Below the pieces are notes generated by a model, which was not told the DNA's origin, did not search any database, and worked only from the letters and a program-made list of their open reading frames with translations. The position numbers and the translations under genes are program-made. Of a DNA stretch of 29,047 bases, positions 22,354 to 29,047 are shown piece after piece; positions within the stretch are counted from its first letter, which is position 1, and each line of letters opens with the position of its first letter. Source of the stretch: JAGMDK01 sp023128695 (GTDB lineage: Bacteria; Planctomycetota; Phycisphaerae; UBA1845; Fen-1342); assembly GCA_030628805.1 (NCBI GenBank), contig DAOVQG010000018.1, forward strand, positions 1-29,047, in the 5' to 3' direction.

Positions 22354-25300
22354 TCACTTTCGCAGATCGTCGTAGGCCTGAAGAATTAGCTCGGCGGTGC
22401 GGTAGGTACCGATTTCACTGGTGTCCCGACGCAGGGTACCGGTAAACGTGGACAGGATATAGTCCACGTCGTCGCGGTCGATGCCATATAACAAAAAGTA
22501 GGCCGCGTCGAGTTCGGCGCGTAGCTGCGCGCGTTCTTCAACCTTCCACTTGTGGACCCCCAGCTTGAAATCGGCTGCTTCGGCCAGCGGCAGCATGTCG
22601 TTCGCCGTACACGTCAGCTTGAGCACCCGCTCCGAAATCCAACGCTCCAGGATTTGCCGACGGCTCCAAGGGCAGTGCTCGGAATAGGTGTCGGGTGAAA
22701 GCATGGGGAACTGCTCGATAAGAAAGAAATTAAGGTTTACATTGCCAATCTTTTGACGAGCGATGTAATCCAAGATGAAACAGTTAAGATTAGCTAGTAG
22801 ACAACATACTTGCTGCCATTGGATATTTTCGTCCGGTATTATCAATGGTGCAGAATTGCCCACGGCGGACCATGGGATTAGTGAAGCGATCATGGTCCGT
22901 TCGTTCGTTGGACTTGTAACATTCTTAAAGCAGATATAGGCAAGTCGCTTTTTTTCTCCAATTGCTGTTTCGATATGATCCTGCTCGATCCACCAACGTG
23001 GTTGTACTACAAATTCCGGATTTTGATGCTCGACGAGACTTGTTCGTTTTGTTTGCCCCTGACGGAGCCAATTTTCCTTGTTAACCAACACGCTCGCCGC
23101 GCGGTGGTCGAAGGCCTGCACCATCTTGGCCTCGTACAGGGGCAGGAAGACGCGCCGGCGTTGCTTCCAAACGTTGCCGTGCGGTTTGAAACCCATCTTG
23201 GCTAGCTGCTCAGCGGTATGGAACAGTTCCGCGTCATTAGTTTGATCAAACATACGAACGAATTTTATGCCCCACGGGTTGCCGCCTTGCTCGCGGTTTT
23301 TATCAACCAACACGGGCACGCGGCGGTAGATCGACTTGGTCAGTTCGGCGTCGCGGCGTGTACGGAACACCGGGCAGGTGTGCGTGTTGGGATTCACCAG
23401 CGCCATGTCGTCGGCGCTCAGGGCAATGTGACGCTGCTTGTCCTTCAGGTCGTCCATCGTGTGGGCGAAGAAGGCGAAGTCGGCCGCTGGGGTCTTGACC
23501 GTGCTCCCGCCGAAGACGAGCGTGCTGAACTTGAAGGAGCGATGAACGTCGGGGAAAAGCCCTTTTCTGTTCTCAAAATCATAAAGCCGGATTAGTGCCT
23601 GCGCGGACATCAGTTCGGTGAAGATGTCCTTCGTGGTCTTATCACTGGCGATACCTGAGGGGACCAGGAGGCCGACGCGGCCGCGCGGCGCGACGATGTT
23701 GCGAGCAATCTCGGTAAACAGCATATATGTGTTGATATCGCCCCGGCCCGTCAGCGGATAGCGGCCGGACCGGCGGGCATAATCCAGGATGCGCTCGGCG
23801 GCCTGCCGCGCGTCGAGATAACGCGCGAACAGGGCCGGATTCTGCTTTTCGAGCTGGGCGATCAGCTTGCGACGTTGGGCGGCATTGACCGCGCCGGCGA
23901 TGGCCGGCGCCGAAAGAGCGAAGAACTCGCGCTCCTGCAATTTGAGCCGTTCCCAGGGCGGATTGCCGATCACACAGTCAAAGCCGGGTTGGTCGCGCTC
24001 GAAGACGGCGGGAAACACCTCTGCCCACTTCATGGCCCGCGGGTGTACGTCCGCATCATCCACCAGGCTGTTACGGCACACGATGTTGTGGGACAGATCC
24101 GCGAGCGTGCGGCCCCGCCGAGCCGAGCGAATCCACAGCGCGAGTTGGGTGATTTCGACCGCCTCCGGCGACACATCGACGCCGAACAGATTGTCGGCCA
24201 GGATCAAGTCGGGGATTCCGTCGGTCAAACGGTCCGCCTCGATATCTCTGCTCAAGGCCAGGTTGTCGATGAGTTCGGCGTACTGTTCCTCGAGATAGTC
24301 ATAGGCGCGGATGAGGAAAGCACCACTGCCACAAGCGGGATCGCAGACCTTGAGCGCGCGCAATACGGCGAGGCAGTCGTGCCAATAGGCGACGAGTTTA
24401 TCCTGGGATTGTTCGATCTGTGACTGATCGGGGTCGATCTTGTGTTGGCGGGCCACATCGGCACAACGCTCACGAAAAACCTCTCCGACGGTGTTTTGCA
24501 CAAGGAAAGTGGTAAAATCGGGCGGCGTGTAGTATATGCCGAAGCGCTTACGCTGGGCGGAGGTCGGCATGGTGGGACCGGAGGGTGGCTCACCATTGCC
24601 GTTGCCGAACAAACCTCCCGCGCGCAACTTCTCCAATTCGGTGATTGACTTTTCGAAGAGGTGGCCCAGTACGTCCACGTTGATTTCATCGCGGAAATCG
24701 TAAGCGCCGATACCGCGGAAGAAATCGGTCCAGTGGTCGTCGAGCTGAAGGTCGTCTACCTCAGGGTCGTGTGCGAAGAGCCCGCCGTTGTAACCCTCTT
24801 CGAGATCGAGTCCTTTGTGTCCACGATTGACGGCTTGGAAGAGGTTCAGGAAGTTTTGCCAGCGCGGATTTGTAACCCGTGCGAGCGGAGGGATATCGCG
24901 CCAGGTACGCTCGATGATCTTGTTGGGCAACAGCCCGCGATCCTCGCAAAAGGCCACGAAGATGATGCGGTCCAGGAGCTTCTGGGCGATAGAAATTGCC
25001 TGGTCGAGGGACTGGTTTCGCTTGGTGTGCAGGAGATGGATGAGTTCCAGACGATGATTGCTGTATGCTTGATACAGCTCATCGCCGACCTCGCGCTGAC
25101 GCTGCCCGGTTCGTAGTAGTAGTAGCTCGGCGCGGGGAGTTGGTTCCCGTCGCGTCGGCAGCAATCCGCCCGGACCGAAGATGTGATAAAACTGATCAAA
25201 CAACTCCGGCTTACGTAGTCCTTGGAGCGTGAAAAGCTGGAAAGCGCGTGAGCCGTGGTCGCGGTGATAAAGTCGGATACTGACGAAGTTGCTGACAATC

Positions 25301-25815
25301 GCCCACGGGCAACCTGGTAAAGCGTTAAGGTAATCCCAGCACTGTTGAACCGGGGTTCGGCCGTTGAACCGGTCGCGGTCAAGATCGACATCCGCGCCTT
25401 TAAGCTCGATGACGGCCAGCGGCGTTTGTTGTGCGTCGATTGTGAAAATCCCCAAAGCACCATCGGCCGTGCCGCGGCCCGGCACGGTGAATTCACGTTC
25501 GAGTTGGTGGGTTTCGCAACCTTCCGTCAACGGTGAATAACCCAGAGCGTCACAGAATACCTCGCGCAGAAAGTCGGCATTGAGAGACGTTTCCTTTCTT
25601 GTGAGATGTCCCGTGTTTTCCAAGTCCGCCCACTTGTGCAAGATTTCGCGTGCCTTCGTTACAGCATCCCCATACAGGTGTGCTCTCTTCCTGGCCTCGG
25701 AGGCAAGATATGCCGGAAGAAACAATGAGCGCATAAGGCGTGCTGCCGCCGTCCCGGTCGGCACGGCATTGGAGAACAGAGGCTGTTGGTGCGTTTTCGT
25801 GGTCTCTTTGGCCAT
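22354..25815 (-). CDS. Single-chain type IIG restriction-modification enzyme (Eco57I-like)
   Basis: The 1153-residue protein combines nuclease, methyltransferase and recognition functions. Near residues 110-150 is a PD-(D/E)xK-type nuclease (TADGALGIF, then PLAVIELKGADVDL). A helical linker follows. Methyltransferase motif I is DPACGSGAFLIRA near 490-500 and motif IV is NPPW near 615, typical for adenine-N6 methylation. FGIYYTPPDFTTFLVQNTV precedes it, as in the Eco57I/TaqI group. The C-terminal 350 residues form the target recognition part. DNA at about 22700-23050 is visibly richer in A and T than the rest. No separate specificity or second methylase gene is present, so it can act alone, cutting DNA that lacks its mark. 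No ribosome-binding site is evident at ATG 25815. Confidence 0.85.
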   Translation of the reverse strand: MAKETTKTHQQPLFSNAVPTGTAAARLMRSLFLPAYLASEARKRAHLYGDAVTKAREILHKWADLENTGHLTRKETSLNADFLREVFCDALGYSPLTEGCETHQLEREFTVPGRGTADGALGIFTIDAQQTPLAVIELKGADVDLDRDRFNGRTPVQQCWDYLNALPGCPWAIVSNFVSIRLYHRDHGSRAFQLFTLQGLRKPELFDQFYHIFGPGGLLPTRREPTPRAELLLLRTGQRQREVGDELYQAYSNHRLELIHLLHTKRNQSLDQAISIAQKLLDRIIFVAFCEDRGLLPNKIIERTWRDIPPLARVTNPRWQNFLNLFQAVNRGHKGLDLEEGYNGGLFAHDPEVDDLQLDDHWTDFFRGIGAYDFRDEINVDVLGHLFEKSITELEKLRAGGLFGNGNGEPPSGPTMPTSAQRKRFGIYYTPPDFTTFLVQNTVGEVFRERCADVARQHKIDPDQSQIEQSQDKLVAYWHDCLAVLRALKVCDPACGSGAFLIRAYDYLEEQYAELIDNLALSRDIEADRLTDGIPDLILADNLFGVDVSPEAVEITQLALWIRSARRGRTLADLSHNIVCRNSLVDDADVHPRAMKWAEVFPAVFERDQPGFDCVIGNPPWERLKLQEREFFALSAPAIAGAVNAAQRRKLIAQLEKQNPALFARYLDARQAAERILDYARRSGRYPLTGRGDINTYMLFTEIARNIVAPRGRVGLLVPSGIASDKTTKDIFTELMSAQALIRLYDFENRKGLFPDVHRSFKFSTLVFGGSTVKTPAADFAFFAHTMDDLKDKQRHIALSADDMALVNPNTHTCPVFRTRRDAELTKSIYRRVPVLVDKNREQGGNPWGIKFVRMFDQTNDAELFHTAEQLAKMGFKPHGNVWKQRRRVFLPLYEAKMVQAFDHRAASVLVNKENWLRQGQTKRTSLVEHQNPEFVVQPRWWIEQDHIETAIGEKKRLAYICFKNVTSPTNERTMIASLIPWSAVGNSAPLIIPDENIQWQQVCCLLANLNCFILDYIARQKIGNVNLNFFLIEQFPMLSPDTYSEHCPWSRRQILERWISERVLKLTCTANDMLPLAEAADFKLGVHKWKVEERAQLRAELDAAYFLLYGIDRDDVDYILSTFTGTLRRDTSEIGTYRTAELILQAYDDLRK

Positions 25816-25968
25816 AGTGATAGTCGAAACCCATTCGTGACCAAGCCCAGGATCAATCGTACCGTCGAGGGTGAATAGCGGTCAATCTGCCAGTGCTGCT
25901 CGTTATCACCTCAAAGCCGAACGCGGAGCCAATTTGACGAACAACAACCCCACCGTTCTACTGCCACC

Positions 25969-27189
25969 ATGAAACGCACGCTGTTTCTCGTCGTATTGTT
26001 GTTTGGCGCGGCCTTGTTTCATTTCAACGCGCTCATCGGCTGCCGGACGCCGGGCGGGGCGACAACGACGTCCGCCGGCGCGTGGCGGGCGGCGCCGTGG
26101 CCGTTGCCGGAGACCGTGCGCGGGGTCTGGGTGGCGCGTTTTCACTACCGCTACCCCGGCGATATCGCCACCATCATGGAGAACTGCGCCAAGATCGGCT
26201 GCAATACCGTCTTCTGGCAGGTCCGCGGCGAGGGGACGGTGGCGTACCCGTCGCGAATCGAGCCGTGGTCACGCGAGTACGACTATCGTGATCCCGGCTT
26301 CGATCCGCTGGCGATCGCCGTCGAGCAGGCCCATCGGCACGGCCTGCGGATAGAGGCGTATATCAACGTGATGCCCGGCTGGAAGGGTAAGGTGCCGCCG
26401 CCGATCTCAGAGCAGCTCTATAACACGCACCCGGACTGGTTTCTGCACGACGACGCCGGCCGCCGACAGCCGCTGGGCGACTTTTACGTGATCCTCAACC
26501 CGTGTCTGCCGGAGGTCCGCCGACACATTGTGAGCGTGATCGGCGAGATCGTGGCCCGCTACGACGTGGACGGCGTACACCTGGACTACGTGCGCTACGC
26601 CTGGGACGAGTCGCCCAACGCGAAACAGAACTATCCGCGCGACCTGCGCACCGTCTCACTGTACCGCCGTGACGTGGGCAAGGCCCCCGACGACGACCCC
26701 GCATCCTGGAACAATTGGCGGGCGAATCAATTGACGCGGCTGGTGAGCGAAATCCGCGCGGTCATCAACCGCCGGCGATCCGGCGCGACGCTGACCGCCG
26801 CCGTGTGGCGCGATCCGCGGCGTGGATATAACGAGTACTTGCAGAACAGCATCGCCTGGCTGCGGACTGGCCTGGTGGATGCCGTCATGCCGATGGCCTA
26901 CAGTAAGAAGCTCGGCCAGCTTGAAGCGGACATCGACTCCTATCAACGCCTGGCGGTCGGCTATCGCGTCGTACCGGGTCTCGGCATCTACCTGCACGAG
27001 AAGCCTGAGCAGATACGGGCCCAATTACGCCGTTGCCAAGCGTGGGGCGGCGACTTCGCGCTGTTCTCGTACGATTCGCTCTTCCCCACCGCCGGCGATC
27101 GCCGAAAGAAGCCTGAGGATCGGGCCGCGGCACAACGGTTGCGTCATTTGCGTCGCGGCGTGCTCGCGGAAGAGGTCCCTCCGAGCTAG
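25969..27189 (+). CDS. GHL10-type glycoside-hydrolase-like lipoprotein
   Basis: The 406-residue protein is of the glycosyl-hydrolase-like 10 group (formerly DUF187). The N-terminus MKRTLFLVVLLFGAALFHFN is a signal, followed by the lipobox A-L-I-G-C at about 25. The TIM-barrel begins with VRGVWVARFHYRYPGDIATI. It continues with GCNTVFWQVRGEGTVAYPSR, IEPWSREYDYRDPGFDPLAI, GLRIEAYINVMPGW, HPDWFLHD, ILNPCLPEVRRHIVSVIGEI, YDVDGVHLDYVRYAWDESPN and LVDAVMPMAYSK. The D-G-V-H-L-D-Y-V-R-Y strand carries the likely catalytic acid. Related proteins act on cell-wall or other polysaccharides; the substrate here is unknown. It is divergent from the restriction gene. No clear ribosome-binding site. Confidence 0.88.
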   Translation: MKRTLFLVVLLFGAALFHFNALIGCRTPGGATTTSAGAWRAAPWPLPETVRGVWVARFHYRYPGDIATIMENCAKIGCNTVFWQVRGEGTVAYPSRIEPWSREYDYRDPGFDPLAIAVEQAHRHGLRIEAYINVMPGWKGKVPPPISEQLYNTHPDWFLHDDAGRRQPLGDFYVILNPCLPEVRRHIVSVIGEIVARYDVDGVHLDYVRYAWDESPNAKQNYPRDLRTVSLYRRDVGKAPDDDPASWNNWRANQLTRLVSEIRAVINRRRSGATLTAAVWRDPRRGYNEYLQNSIAWLRTGLVDAVMPMAYSKKLGQLEADIDSYQRLAVGYRVVPGLGIYLHEKPEQIRAQLRRCQAWGGDFALFSYDSLFPTAGDRRKKPEDRAAAQRLRHLRRGVLAEEVPPS

Positions 27190-27515
27190 TGCTCTGTCAA
27201 CCCGCGCTTGACGGGTAGCGCCATGGAAGGGAGGGCGAGGCTCAAGGGAGGGCGAAGCTCCCGCTGAGCCGTGGATATGGGAGGGCGAAGCTCCTGCTGA
27301 GCCGCGGCACCCTGGCTCGGCAGGAGCCTCGCCCTCCCGCTCGGCGTGTGTGCCACTGCTCTTGAGCAGTGTCTTTACTGACCGGCGGTTGCTTGGGCAC
27401 TGCTCAAGAGCAGTGGCACACGGCCCGGCTCGGCAGGAGCCTCGCCCTCCCGTGAGAGCCTCGCCCTCCCGCTCACCCGCAAACCCGCTCACCCGCAAGC
27501 CCGCTCACCCGCGAA
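27189..27515. repeat. Nested cluster of interspersed repeats
   Basis: Overlapping the GHL10 stop, the gap up to thiE holds four kinds of repeat. CTAGTGCTCTGTCAAC with TTGACGGGT is at 27186-27216. At least five GGGAGGGCGA(G/A)GCTC or complementary units lie between 27228 and 27470. An inverted pair of CACTGCTC/GAGCAGTG palindromes (27353-27371 and 27398-27418) has GTGCC and GGCAC on the outside. Three 16-bp units CCCGCTCACCCGCRAR start at 27468, 27484 and 27500. There is no gene. Confidence 0.85.
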
Positions 27516-27596
27516 CCGTATTGCACTGCTCATTCGCATCCCTGCACTTCAATGGCTACACTGGCCACCCGAAGTTGGCATTCAGAGGTCACGCTG

Positions 27597-28628
27597 GTGG
27601 ATGCGGAAGTACTGCGAATAATCGATGCCAATCTCAACCGCGCGCGGGAAGCGCTGCGGGTGATCGAGGACTACGCCCGCTTCGTGCGCGACGACGCGGA
27701 CGTGGCGGGCGCGGTCAAGTCGTGCCGACACGAGTTGCGAAACGTTGTCGAGGCCCTCGGCCAGAAGGCGCTGTTGGCCGCCCGCGACATCGTCAGCGAC
27801 GTCGGGCGGGACCTGAAGACGCCGGAAGAGCTTCACCGCGGAGCGCCCGCGGACGTGATCCGGGCCGCTTTCGCCCGGGCTGGTGAGGCCGCCCGCGTGC
27901 TCGGCGAATACGGCAAGCTCGTTTCACCCGCCGCGGCCGCCGGCGCGGAAGCTCTCCGGTACCGGGTCTATGAGCTCGAACAGCGGATCGTGCTGCGCGG
28001 CGACCTGCGGCAGCGCTGGCGAGCGGTGCGACTCTACGTTCTGCTCACCGAGGCGTTATGCCGCCGGCCGTGGCTGGAGACCGCCGCCGCGGCGATCCGT
28101 GGCGGTGCGGGCTGCCTCCAACTACGCGAGAAACAGCTTGAGGGCCGGGAGTTGCTCCGCCGGGCGCGACAACTGCGTGATTTGACGGCCGAGCACGGCA
28201 TTTTGCTGGCGATTAACGACCGCCCGGACGTCGCCAAGCTGGCTCAGGCCGACGCCGTGCACGTTGGGCAGGACGATCTGTCTGTAAAGGAAGTTCGGCG
28301 AGTTGCGGGCGCGGACATGCTGGTCGGCAAGAGCACCCACACGGTTCAACAATTCGAGGCCGCCCTCGCCGAGGAGCCCGACTACCTGGCCGTCGGCCCG
28401 ATGTTTCCGAGCGAGACTAAGACCCAGGCTCACATCGCCGGGCCCGAGACGCTGGCCGCCGTCCGACCGCTCACTGAGCTGCCGTTGGTGGCGATCGGCG
28501 GGATCACGGCTGAGAACGTGTCTCAGGTCATGGCTGCCGGCGCGAACTGCGTCGCGGTCTGCGCCGCCGTCCTCGGGGCCGAGGACGCGGAAGCCGCTGC
28601 CCGGGCGATCCTCCGGAACATAAAGTAA
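27597..28628 (+). CDS. thiE: Thiamine phosphate synthase with N-terminal ThiD2-type domain
   Basis: ThiE joins HMP-PP and thiazole phosphate to make thiamine phosphate. Residues 1-125 form the ThiD2-type domain that is fused to ThiE in planctomycetes and some other bacteria (LRIIDANLNRAREALRVIED, later AFARAGEAARVLGEYGKLV). Residues 150-343 are the TIM-barrel synthase, with GAGCLQLREKQLEGRELLRR, ILLAINDRPDVAKLAQADAV, HVGQDDLSVKEVRRVAG, VGKSTHT, DYLAVGPMFPSETK (the usual P-T-x-T-K is SETK) and VAIGGITAENV. The frame is open from ATG 27552, but that has no ribosome-binding site. GTG 27597 has AGAGG eight bases upstream and begins where the family begins, so I prefer it. It is monocistronic in this window. 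Confidence 0.88.
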   Translation: MDAEVLRIIDANLNRAREALRVIEDYARFVRDDADVAGAVKSCRHELRNVVEALGQKALLAARDIVSDVGRDLKTPEELHRGAPADVIRAAFARAGEAARVLGEYGKLVSPAAAAGAEALRYRVYELEQRIVLRGDLRQRWRAVRLYVLLTEALCRRPWLETAAAAIRGGAGCLQLREKQLEGRELLRRARQLRDLTAEHGILLAINDRPDVAKLAQADAVHVGQDDLSVKEVRRVAGADMLVGKSTHTVQQFEAALAEEPDYLAVGPMFPSETKTQAHIAGPETLAAVRPLTELPLVAIGGITAENVSQVMAAGANCVAVCAAVLGAEDAEAAARAILRNIK

Positions 28629-28792
28629 CGGCGCAAATACGCCGGCCGTACGTGTGTGGCGCCGGCACCTTGTTGGAGCCACACGTGTAGATGGAGCGTG
28701 CGTCTCTTGACCACTGCCGTAAACATGTCTGCACTGGAGAAATCGCCACCAGTGGTCCAGGACATACCCTACTCGTTACACATCTTGCTTAC

Positions 28793-28858
28793 TCTTCGTG
28801 TTCTTCGTGCTCTTCGTGGTTGGAAATTGAACCACGAAGAGCACGAAGGACACGAAGG
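28793..28858. repeat. Nonamer inverted repeat (TCTTCGTGN)
   Basis: Three nonamers TCTTCGTGT, TCTTCGTGC and TCTTCGTGG are followed, after 12 bases, by three of the opposite sense. They form a 27-bp stem with two mismatches. The stretch 28629-29039 otherwise holds no gene; it also contains GGGTGGGCCACCC (28859-28871) and a degenerate CTAGTGCATTGTCAC (28961). Confidence 0.85.
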
Positions 28859-28968
28859 GGTGGGCCACCCAACGGTGGGGCGGGCGTCCCTGCCCGTCCG
28901 TGGCGGGCACAGAGGCCCGCACCACCGTGAATCATGACGCGGCAATCATAAATCACTACGCTAGTGCA

Positions 28969-28997
28969 TTGTCACATCTAGGAATTCGAGTTATCGT
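28969..28997 (+). promoter_or_regulatory. Possible promoter of the gene at the right edge
   Basis: TTGTCA (28969-28974), 17 bases, then TATCGT (28992-28997). Four to five of six positions match in each box. The distance to the start at 29040 is normal. Part of the -35 lies in the degenerate repeat motif, so chance is possible. Confidence 0.3.
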
Positions 28998-29039
28998 ATC
29001 CTTTGTTTTTGACGTTTCGGAGAACAAGGAGGTTTCCCG

Positions 29040-29047
29040 ATGCAGAA
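29040..29047 (+). CDS. Start of a gene that continues outside the window
   Basis: AAGGAGG at 29025-29031 is followed after eight bases by ATGCAGAA at the very end. This is the strongest Shine-Dalgarno sequence of the window. Only Met-Gln can be read, so nothing is known of the product. Confidence 0.5.

Noticed and set aside
27189..27515. CRISPR-like cluster
   Set aside because: Units are of several kinds in both orientations and are not regularly spaced.
29006..29012. TTGACG as -35 box
   Set aside because: No usable -10 sequence lies 16-18 bases downstream; the ribosome-binding site is there instead.

Overview
The window is about 29 kb of GC-rich bacterial DNA. It most likely comes from a planctomycete, probably of the Phycisphaerae type. 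This is an inference from gene content: a thiamine phosphate synthase with an N-terminal ThiD2-type domain, a Bvu_2165-type HU-like protein, GHL10 and DsbD-like secreted proteins, weak or absent Shine-Dalgarno sites at several genes, and very many intergenic palindromic and heptamer repeats. No rRNA, tRNA or CRISPR array was seen.

Left part (1-6.3 kb): mostly wreckage. A partial RCC1-like secreted protein runs off the left edge. A minus-strand string follows: a truncated HU-like gene with a readable sigma-70-type promoter, a ParB-N-like fragment, and two frameshifted secreted or hypothetical genes. Beyond it lie a STAS fragment fused to a 21-bp tandem array, a fragment of a phage major capsid protein interrupted by two small palindromic insertions, an intact zinc-ribbon membrane protein, and a frameshifted PD40 beta-propeller gene. 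At least part of this looks like prophage remnant.

Middle (6.3-14.9 kb): ordinary housekeeping genes with relics between them. Intact genes are an Rrf2 regulator, a GNAT acetyltransferase, a double-ACT protein, a nitroreductase, murG, cysC (APS kinase), thpR and a XerC/D recombinase. The relics are an Rrf2 gene and a PIG-L deacetylase gene, each of which has kept both ends and lost its middle. Small hypothetical genes follow.

Right part (15-29 kb): a large DsbD-type thiol:disulfide interchange protein, a lipoprotein, a secreted alpha/beta hydrolase, an SDR-type L-threonine dehydrogenase, a zinc-ribbon membrane protein, a single-chain type IIG restriction-modification enzyme with an AT-rich recognition region, a GHL10 lipoprotein, thiE, and the first codons of another gene at the right edge.

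The most unusual content is the interspersed repeat system. Two copies of a composite palindrome-rich element of about 0.37 and 0.48 kb lie in opposite orientation at 9.94-10.31 and 17.46-17.94 kb. They differ in a heptamer array (2 against 14 units) and present the same end to a start codon. Further heptamer arrays, 22-bp, 21-bp, 16-bp and 9-bp arrays, a MITE-like element with GTGCTCTGTCA ends, and hairpins about 16 bp past stop codons fill most of the other gaps. Together they suggest an active or recently active family of small non-coding mobile or regulatory elements.
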